The notes beneath the pieces are model-generated. The model was not told the DNA's origin and made no database searches. It was given only the letters and a program-made list of their open reading frames with translations. A stretch of DNA of 64,000 bases, from positions 28,792,001-28,856,000 of the forward strand of contig NC_134021.1 of assembly GCF_040712315.1 (NCBI RefSeq). Reading direction: 5' to 3'. This DNA is from Castanea sativa. Taxonomy: Eukaryota; Streptophyta; Magnoliopsida; Fagales; Fagaceae. The translations under genes and the position numbers were made by a program. Below, one piece after another: positions 55,437 through 64,000 of the stretch. The number at the start of each line of letters is the position of its first letter. Positions within the stretch are counted from its first letter, which is position 1.

Positions 55437-56128
55437 TGTGGGGAGTAAAAGGGCCCAAGTGGGCATATGGGCCTTTGGGCTGTAACATAGAGGGCCGACC
55501 TGCTCCAGGATTAAACTCTATGAGTTGGCCCATACGCCGAGGGTCCGAGGATACAGCCGAGGGAGAGTTTCACCTCGGACAGATCCTAGAGAATTCAAGA
55601 TTTCATTATAAAGGTCAAGGCACAACTCTGGAAAGACTAGTGGTTAAAAGGGGACATCCTGAATCTTCTAGATGCATTAGTATTAAAGAAAATATCAAGG
55701 GTAAAGGCTGCCACCTCCGCATTAAAGGCTCTGCACCTACCTCCCTGGCCGCATTAATGGGGAGGTGACCCCTGAACAGTGAGGTGGAAACTTTTAGTCA
55801 CTGTTCAAAAAGTATCAGGGCAGGAAGTATAAAAGGGGGGTAAAGGCCAAAGAAAGGAGGGGGCGGTAGCTAAGAAAGAAATTGAGAAAGTGTAATCTTT
55901 AAGGAAGAAGTAGAAATAATAAAGAAGTAGTCCTTGGCTCGAGTCCGAGGAGATCCATTGCAATTATTGTTTGTTGTTTACCTGTATTTGTTTATAAAAG
56001 CCTGTTATCGAGCTCCCAGTACTTCAAACCTAAGTTTCAAGCCCACACTCTACAAATTTTATTGTTTAAGGCTCATTGGGCCTGAGCCCGTGATTGTCTT
56101 TGGGTCAAAGTGCAATTGTGCACTTACA
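55437..56128 (+). mobile_element. Solo LTR (692 bp) with target site duplication
   Basis: It begins TGTGGGGAGTAAAAGGGCCC and ends GTGCACTTACA. CAAAT occurs directly before (55432-55436) and after (56129-56133). A TATAAAA box is at 55828-55834. No internal sequence or partner LTR is present, so it is the product of LTR-LTR recombination of a retrotransposon, probably gypsy. It is not similar to the other LTRs in the window. Confidence 0.9.
55828..55834 (+). promoter_or_regulatory. TATA box of the solo LTR
   Basis: TATAAAA followed by a G run, in the usual mid-LTR position. It would drive transcription rightward from the LTR. Confidence 0.5.
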
Positions 56129-56133
56129 CAAAT

Positions 56134-56632
56134 TTTACAAATGATGGGATTTACTTTTACATCATTTTAAGTTAGATATGAAAAATGAGTAGAGTTAATT
56201 GAGTCAAATTAAAAAAAAAAAAAAAAAAGAGTCATCTTAAATGGGTTACAAATAGGGTTGGGGTCAAGTTTTGGTCTACCCATATTTTTTTACATGAAAT
56301 TTTTGATAAGTTCTGCAATAAATTATTTGGTGTGAACAAATTATTGCAATCAGGTGTGTGTATAAATTACCAATAAAAAAAAAGAATTGTAATTGTTTCA
56401 TGACTAAGGAATTGAATGATTTGAAGTGTGGGCAAAAAGCCATAGACCATAAAATATTATGATTAAGAGAACATCATTTTAAAAGTGGGTGTGCAAGTAA
56501 AGCATTATGAATTGTGCATAAGTAAGGATAGCTCCACATTGAAGCCAGGGTGGTCACAGGACCACCCTAACCTAGAAAAAATATATTATTATATGTAAAT
56601 ATTAAAAATGTTACAATTTTTTTACCTTTAAA
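56134..56632. other. Intergenic, nothing recognised
   Basis: AT-rich sequence with a poly-A run at about 56210-56228 and a GGTGGTCACAGGACCACC palindrome near 56549. Confidence 0.4.
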
Positions 56633-56830
56633 AAAAGAGAGATACTACGTCTACAACATTTTTACTATATTTTCACAACAAATCACAAGTGGTTAGTTGT
56701 TATTGGTTTAAATTTGAACCTAACACTAGAATTACTATTTTGCCCCAACAATAACAACTAGTAACAACCTGTCACTTAGGATTTGTTGTAAAAATGTTGT
56801 GAAAATATTGTGGACATATCATTTCTCTTA
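56633..56830. mobile_element. MITE, about 200 bp
   Basis: AGAGATACTACGTCTACAAC, then TATTTTCACAACAAATC, at the left pairs with the right end (GATTTGTTGTAAAAATG, then GGACATATCATTTCTCT). About 60-base TIRs. Confidence 0.7.
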
Positions 56831-59800
56831 AAAAAATTTGTGACCACCCTATATTTTGTTAGGTCCAACATAATTACTAAATTAGGTAGAATACATATAT
56901 ATATTTTTTTAAAGAAAAAGTATACATCAAACACCTGAGACATGTAACCAGCCCAGTTGTGGCTGTGTGTCCAGGAACAATACAAATCATAAGCATTAGT
57001 GTTGGCAAAACAAACAAAACTTAAGAGTATCTTAAACAAAACAATTTTTTTTAAAGAAGTTTTTAAATTTGAGTTAAGTCACGGATCAATTCATTTTTAA
57101 TTTGAGTAAAATATTTCAAGTTCAGATCAAATCAAATTTTGCCATCTCTATTTTAAATCCCATCGATCACAAATTTTATTGTTTGGATGTAATGCTAAAA
57201 AAAATCTAATTATGGCATTGTAAACTTTCTTTATTTTCCATATCAATCTTCAACCATCACACAAATAGAGTTAATGTGTAACACACTAACACTCCAATGG
57301 GTGCCATCTTGAAGGATGTAGTTGCCAACTAAGTGGATTTGATAGTTGTATGTGGTTTTGAAGCTTGAAAATTTTTCTAAGACATTGAAGCTATCAGGTT
57401 GCTAGCATAAGTTGATACTCGATGAGGTACTTAATTTCCTAAAATATTACTAGTCTTTGATGTTTTGATATGAAATCCGTATAAAATCATTTTCAAGCCT
57501 CTTAGGTTGTGCATATATCCTTGGAATAAAGGTCTCAAATTTTGGGGTGCAACCTAAAACTCTAATTTTGTTCTTCAAGGTTAAAACCAAATTTTTATAC
57601 TATGAGAATTTCAATTTAGGGCATTTTTATTAGATTCAATTTAGGGCATTTTCAACTTTGACAAGCTTGACTTTTGGACCCAGTTCACGTTGGGGAAATT
57701 GAGCCAACTACACGCCTCCACACTAAAAGTGAAGAAGACTAATAGCGAGTCTTGGAAAGGGGCTTGAGTCAACAAACTTGCAAAAATTTAAAGAAATGGG
57801 ATTTCCAACTAAGAATAGAGATTTGTGGTTTAGAATAAACAAAAAAGTGGGTAAATTTGGAGCAATTTAATAAGGGAGAAAAAGGACTCTTTATTTGTGC
57901 TTCCAAACACAAGAAACCTTATTATGGCATTTATTGAATATATTAAACAAAAATATTTGTGTAAGAACTAACGAGGAGTTTGAAGGTTTTGTGAGATACA
58001 TGATGATGTTTGTTGCTAGAGCTTCTTAGGCTTTTGTAACAATTTAGAGATATTGCCAAGATGCTATAGTGAAGGGAAAAAAATTTGAAAGGTTAGAACA
58101 TTAAGTTTGGGGTTGCTTGATCCATACTTGACTCGATTGGATCGGGTGACTGAAAATTGTACCCGTACTTGATAGAACATATGGGTCGGATTCGGTGTTT
58201 TGGGTCATAGGTTTCATGAGTCTAGGCTACATATTGGGCCAACACAATGAATCAATAAAATACAAATCAGAAAAACAAAATAAAAATATATTAGGGTTTC
58301 ACTTTTTTAATGTTTTGGTTTCAATTTTCTTAGTTAGGGTTTCTAGTTTGATAAGTGATAGCTCAAATCTATGACCAAACAAATAAAATTAATAACTATA
58401 AATCTTTGAATTTTAAATGATTTGAACAGATGAAAAACTCATATCTCATAATAGTGAAAACAAGAGATGAGAAAGGGAAGCACTTTTTACAATCCCCACC
58501 ACCTACTAACTCTTGGTTTCCCTCATTCCACCTCTTACTTCTTAATTATGATGCTAAAAAAAAAAAATGCCACCTCTTACTTCCCCATGTAACAAATTTG
58601 TCCAACATGTCAAAACATAAGATTTTTTTCTCTCATTTAGTGTTTGTAGTTATAAGTAATATTTATTTATTTTGATATCAAATGAGTATGAAATTTATTG
58701 AAAAAATAAAATTAGACAAAGCCCAAGTACATAGGAAATATACTATGATCACTCTAAAGCCACATTTGGTAAAAATGAAAATTCACAATAATGGAATTGC
58801 TATTTCTCATAAATTGCTATTTTATTGATTGGTTGTGTTCTCATTATAAGGAATAGTTTTTTTTTTTTTTAGGAAGACATTATAATGAATAGTTGTTCAT
58901 TAAGAAGAGCTATTCTTTAAGGATCTTAGTAGAATTTTATAATGGTTTTACTTTTGTCTCAATTTTTATAGGAGTCAAACCACTTTCAAGTTTCAGCATA
59001 CAATTGAATTCTTCTTGAATTTAATTGTATTTCCTAATTGAAATACAATTGGAATTTTCTAATTAGATGGGACCCTTTTAAATTCTTCCTCAATAAATAT
59101 TCCTTCAAAATGGTGTGTAATAGATATTTCTTCTTAATCTATGTAATGACTCTAAAAATTAAACATCCCAAAAAATTCCTAATCATTTCATTGTTGCAGC
59201 TCAAGAGTCTTCCTCTGATCCTCCTCTTCTACTCTTTCTATCTCTTGATTAGTTAGTTATCACATTGTAATTTGCGGCTTAATTCAAATTTTGCAGTTGT
59301 CCTCCTTTCCTCGATTAATCTAGAAGGTATCTTGTATATCAAGTGTATGCAGCGAGAGACTCATGCCCCCATAGCTATGGGGCCTATAGGTTGTGAAATG
59401 CTCAATTAATACAATTGAAAAACAAAATACTTTTTTTTTTTAATCCAATTAAACATGAGGTTTCTAAGACTTAAGAATTATTGTGATAATTTTTTTATAA
59501 GAGGCAACACTCCTACATTATTAACACTAACTTGTAATCTCGTGCATATGCATGAATACACTTAAAAATATACAATAAGATGTATAATATAATTCTTATA
59601 TATATAATTTAAATATTGTTGATAGTCATTTTTACATTTTGTTAACTCTTTAAAAAAATTTGTAAGGATATTATTAGATATAAAATGTAAATTTCTATTT
59701 TTTTTAAATTATTGTGAATCACTTTTTTTTTTATGACTCATTTATTCTAGACTCTTTGGTTTTTGTATTTAATAACTCACTTAGATAAATATTTATGATG

Positions 59801-60050
59801 CGATCCCAAATTTTATTCTAAAATTAAGAAATAAAATCTTTAAGAATAAATAATTTAGGACACATGCGCAAAATTGGAACTCTAATTTAGAAATCTAATT
59901 TAAGTTTTTCTCAACTTCACCTATTATAATATATATAGATATATAGATTGGATATATTTGGACATTTAGAATGATAGGCCAAGAATGTATTGACCCTTTT
60001 AGTAAATTAATCAATTAATTAGCCAAGTTAATTAATTAGATTCAATTACA
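56831..60050. other. 3.2 kb of AT-rich intergenic sequence
   Basis: No gene found. A LINE-tail-like piece on the - strand may lie at about 58660-58745 (ATGAGTATGAAATTTATTG, then CCCAAGTACATAGGA). About 58755-59040 holds weak inverted repeats around ATTCCTTATAATGAG-type motifs. Small ORFs (58430-58675, 59038-59256) have no recognised family. Confidence 0.4.
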
Positions 60051-60967
60051 TGCAATAAGCGTGGTAGCACAAACAAATCACCAACTAAGTTAAATGCAGC
60101 GAAAAATAAATTTGACACAGGTGATTTGTTTACGAATGGGAAAAACCACCGAGGCAAAATCCCGCTGGGTGAATTTAAGGTAACCACTCCTGAGAATCCA
60201 CTATTATCAAAACAAGCGGCTACAAGTAAAAGGAATTCTAGTACCTAATACCAACTTATAGTTGAACCCTTACCCCAATACCCAATTGAACTTGTGATGT
60301 AAAGACAATCTCTCCTTTCAATGCACGAATCCTAGTACATGACTAACCAATGATGCATAGATACTAATACATGACTAACACACCAACTTAAGGAAGATGT
60401 TGGCTGCAAAGTTTTTCGATTCATCTGATAATGAAGATCAAGAAACTCTTTGGTCATAAAACCCTTGGCATAAAGACGCAGTAGCTTCTTGAGAGAATAT
60501 AATGAACTATGGCAAATTCTGTCCCCAATCACAATTTGCATGCACAATGACTTTTCATCAAGTTGCATCACCTTGCATCGCCTTTGACGGCCCTTAAAAT
60601 AATCCTTATATATATATATCTAAGGTTGTGAGAAAAGAAACCCTACACAAATACACATGGATACGCGTGAAATCTGATATAGGAATCCAAATTTCGTAAT
60701 TCTTGACAGATACAGCTTCCGTCGAGCTGCTGTCAAGCATCAACATTAAACCTCAATAGATATGATCTGTTGAGATTTAATGAACAACACTTCTTCACTT
60801 ATTTCTTGGACAGATTTACATGGCTTCAATACTAAACTTGAACTTTTGTTCCTTGAAGTATTAAACTCATCCTAGATCTACCCAATTATAAGTAAAGTGC
60901 GTTTTATCAAAGGATTAGCCAATTTACATAACATATGTCTCTAACAAGTTTCACATATGTTCTAACA
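60051..60967 (-). repeat. Copia-type LTR (about 917 bp)
   Basis: On the - strand it starts TGTTAGAACATATG and ends TTATTGCA. It is similar to 61545-62445 in parts such as CATGACTAACCAATGATGCAT and AAAGAAACCCTACACA. No internal coding sequence adjoins it and no TSD was found, so it may be a solo LTR or the far LTR of a rearranged element. Confidence 0.6.
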
Positions 60968-61544
60968 TAGAACTTATGGATGGTTTGATACTTGAATTAA
61001 TGTTTTAAGAAACCTTTTCAAAATTTATGATTTCGAGCTTGTTTTATATAACATCATGATCTACACGTAAATGAATGTATACTTCAATGTTCATAGAAGA
61101 TAGTCATCAATATATTTTTTAAAATTTAAGTAAATTTTTTTTTAGAAGAATATTATGTAAATATTAATTAATTTAATTTTGAACAAATAACACTAGTATT
61201 ATTATTCTATATATACATAGTAGTATGTATAACTTAGACCCATAAAAAACGTACATATAATTTTATAAATAATAATATTTTAGGAAACCCAAACTATGAA
61301 ATATAAATTTAGGGTTCTATTCAAATATTCATATATTATAACCAAACACATGAATATGAATAGTCATTTCATTATAACTTTTTATGTTACTTCTAAAACT
61401 AATATATAATCTCATATAACTACCACTACAATTAGGTTTCAAAAAAAAAACCTACCATTACAATTATAATTTGTTAAGAAATTTAAACCCCAGTTGATAT
61501 AATTTACAAATTTTAAACCCAAGTTGTTAATTAGATTTATTATG
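60968..61544. other. AT-rich spacer between two related LTRs
   Basis: No coding sequence. Nothing recognised. Confidence 0.4.
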
Positions 61545-62445
61545 AATAAATTTTGTTAAAACAAACAAACATAAATATTTTGTCAAAATCATGCACAACG
61601 GAATAGTATATAACACATGATATGATGACTTAAGAAAACGAATGAAACAAACTAATTTCACAGTAAAAAACCTGGGGGGAAACCTTCCCGAAAAGAAATT
61701 CACTATAGTAAAGAGAAGTTTCAAATCTAGTACAAAACCTTTGTCCCTAGACTTTATAATCCCCGTAGATGATTTTACAGCAGAAACCTTCTGCCGCTTC
61801 AGAACCTTTGAACTCTTCAATATATGAACGCCACCCTTTTGCACGAATCTCAGTACATGACTAACCAATGATGCATGGATCCCAGTACGTGACTAATGCA
61901 CCAACTTGAAGAAGATGTTGTTGGCTGCAAAGTTTTTCACTTCATTAACAATGAAGATCAAGAAGTATTTGGTTACAAAACCCTAAGGCGCAAAAGACGT
62001 AGTAACTTCTTATAAAGAAAATTAGACACTCGGTCACTTTTTCATATGTTCTCTATGTATTCTCTTATGTGACAGCTTCTAAAATAAGCCTTATATATGT
62101 CTAGGGTTGTGAGAAAAGAAACCCTACACATACACATCAGCTTAGGCCAAAAATCAAATTTGGAAATTCTGATTTCGTAGATCTCGACAAATTTTCTGTT
62201 GAGCTTTTTTTGAGCTTCTGTTGAGATTCTGTTGAGATTTGATGAACAATATTTCTTCACTCGATAGATTTTCTGTCAAGCTTCTGTCGGGATTCTGTCC
62301 AGCTTTAATGAACAGTTTTTCTTCATTTGTTTCTTGGTCTAATCTTCATGACTTTAATACTTGGCTTGAACAACATGTTTCTTGAAGTACTAAACTCATT
62401 TTAGATCTATCCAATTACAAGTAAAGCTTCACATATGTCCTACCA
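61545..62445 (-). repeat. Second Copia-type LTR, 3' LTR of an element
   Basis: The right end on the + strand reads ACATATGTCCTACCA. It is followed at once by ATCTCCCCCTTTTGC, which on the - strand is GCAAAAGGGGGAGAT, the typical SIRE-like Copia polypurine tract. The left boundary is approximate. Confidence 0.65.
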
Positions 62446-64000
62446 ATCTCCCCCTTTTGCAATTCATGACAAAATCATAACAAACAAATGAATTATGAGA
62501 GAAGTCATAAATCACTAAATTCATAATCACTTGTTGAATACAATAAAATCTAATCCTAACAGAAACTTTTGAAAAGCTTTGCAAGAAGAGAGTTCATAAT
62601 ATAATAGATTTTGACAACTTGTCTTTTTGAAACACTTCAAATAAAACTCATCAAGGCATCTTAATGTGAAACAGAAATAAAAGATTTCATACATAAAGAA
62701 ATATGTGTATAAAGAAAGAAAAGAAATAACACATGTAGAGATAGGTGAAGAAGACATACATCATATATATATCAAAGATAAGCACAATGTATGTAAAAAT
62801 AGTTACAAGACATGTGTACAAGAAGTTAAAAGAAACTCCTAAAACAAAAGTAGGTAAGCACTCCCCCTAACAAGATGAAACACAACTCACCCTTACAGAG
62901 GCATGTATTTCTCCCCTTAACATGTAGAATCTTAAAAAGAGACCACAATTTCTCCTCATTTTTGTCATGATTGACAAATGGTACAAGAGCTATAAAACTT
63001 CATCCGAGAATCATAAAGATGATCAAGGGGGCACAAGGAATCCATAAAAATGCATGAATATAATGAAACAAGATGTTATAGATGACAAGAGAATAGAAAG
63101 ATGCAAAACATGTGAACAACAATGCATGCAAGAGGGTCTCAACAGATCCAGAAGCTGTTGAGCTGCTATCGAGCAGAAGCCAACCTCGATGGATCGAGAA
63201 GCTGTAGAGGATGAATCGATCAAATAGAAAGTTTCTCGATGGATCAAGAAGCTATCGAAAACTACCAAAACAAAGTCCAGAAAGCTCGATGGATCTAGAT
63301 GGCATTAACTTCTGTCGAGCCAAGAAGAAAAATGGTCTCGATAGATAAGAATCTGTTGAGGATCTGTCGAACTTGAAGAAAATGAGTTTTTCAAAGAAGG
63401 GAAAAACACATAAAGATGAATGCATCAAGCAAGCAACTCAACCAAATATCCAATCAACATGTTAAGCTCTCAAAACATCTCTCAACATATATGCAAAATA
63501 TTCATAGATCCAAAACACACTACACAAGTCTAACCAATTTTATATTTCAAAAAACAAGTCAAGACAGTTTAGTGAGCATACATTAACACATGTATCCCTT
63601 GTGATGGACAAATTACATTGAACCTTCACATGTATCACAAGTAGCAAAGAATTTGCGTGTTGTGTGTGAAAACATTGCAAGATTGCACAAGTTTCTTATG
63701 TTATGACAATTTGAGATATATGAAAATCAATTTAATTCACACACAATCATAATTGCTTGATGGGAAGTATCACCTTCGAGGAACATCCTATAACTCTCAC
63801 ATCTCTTAGAAACACACTTGCAACCATATTTAAAAATATTTTGATTTTTTTTGCTTTTAATTTTTCTTTGCATATTTTTTCTTTTGAGCATATCATGCAT
63901 GGACATATATAAAGAGAGAAAAGAAATACCCAATAATATTAAGCCCAAAACATCACAATTTTGCTATGCTGAAGCATACAGATGTTATCACATAATTGGC
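62446..64000 (-). mobile_element. 3' internal region of a Copia (SIRE-like) element, runs off the window
   Basis: The PPT at 62446-62460 marks this as internal sequence read on the - strand. A second PPT-like CACTCCCCCTAACAAG is at about 62858. A stretch at about 63130-63370 holds diverged repeats of TCGATGGATC(G/A)AGAAGCT. No pol domain is reached in this window. Confidence 0.5.
63130..63370. repeat. Diverged short repeats (TCGATGGATCGAGAAGCT-like)
   Basis: At least five imperfect, irregularly spaced copies of the motif or parts of it (for example near 63188, 63236 and 63280). Similar words (CTGTTGAG, TCTGTCGAG) occur in both nearby LTRs. Confidence 0.55.

Noticed and set aside
58430..59256. 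ORFs of 81 and 72 codons
   Set aside because: Hydrophobic, AT-driven composition with no motif or gene context.
60046..60972. Target site duplication for the left Copia LTR
   Set aside because: The 5 bases on each side (TTACA and TAGAA) do not match, and shifting the ends did not help.

Overview
The window reads as nuclear DNA of a eudicot plant. The genes have spliceosomal introns, the intergenic sequence is AT-rich, and plant-type LTR retrotransposons, LINEs, SINE-like units and MITEs fill most of the space. I cannot name the species from sequence alone; a woody eudicot would fit the repeat types, but that is only an impression.

Two host genes are supported. The first, on the + strand at 10647-31301, is a 13-exon MATE transporter of the FRD3/AtMATE (DTX42/43) citrate-exporter subfamily. 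Its exons join in frame to 511 codons plus a stop. It is stretched over 20.7 kb because intron 7 is 14.5 kb long and holds a complete Ty3/gypsy element (16304-27253, TSD ATATT), a LINE 3' end, a SINE-like unit and MITEs. A decayed copy of its exon 5 and part of intron 5 lies at about 120-510. The second, on the - strand at 35274-37379, is an intact 701-aa ankyrin plus CCCH zinc-finger protein of the plant arginine-rich tandem zinc finger family. It has a predicted leader intron and three upstream ORFs.

The rest is repeat sequence. 1-1641 holds the MATE fragment and a foldback element. 1642-5590 is a truncated gypsy element (+ strand), of the same family as the one in the MATE intron. 5591-10350 is a MITE-rich desert with a 21-bp minisatellite. 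31302-35273 holds a MULE-like element and a SINE-like unit. 37380-42379 holds the CCCH leader and promoter, a LINE fragment and a Harbinger-like element. 42380-52898 is a second full-length gypsy element (TSD TTAAG). 52899-56140 holds a foldback element and a clean solo LTR (TSD CAAAT). 60051-64000 holds Copia-type LTRs and the 3' end of a Copia internal region.

The most interesting structure is shared by the two full-length gypsy elements. Each has gag-pol on the - strand and a separate, intron-bearing accessory gene on the + strand between pol and the 3' LTR. The accessory gene converges on pol, and the gap between the two 3' ends is filled with a tandem array of about 80-bp units (78 bp in one element, 81 bp in the other, unrelated in sequence). 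In one element the accessory gene has its own TATA box. Antisense extra ORFs are known in Tat-lineage elements, but the repeated convergent layout with an array in the gap deserves a second look.
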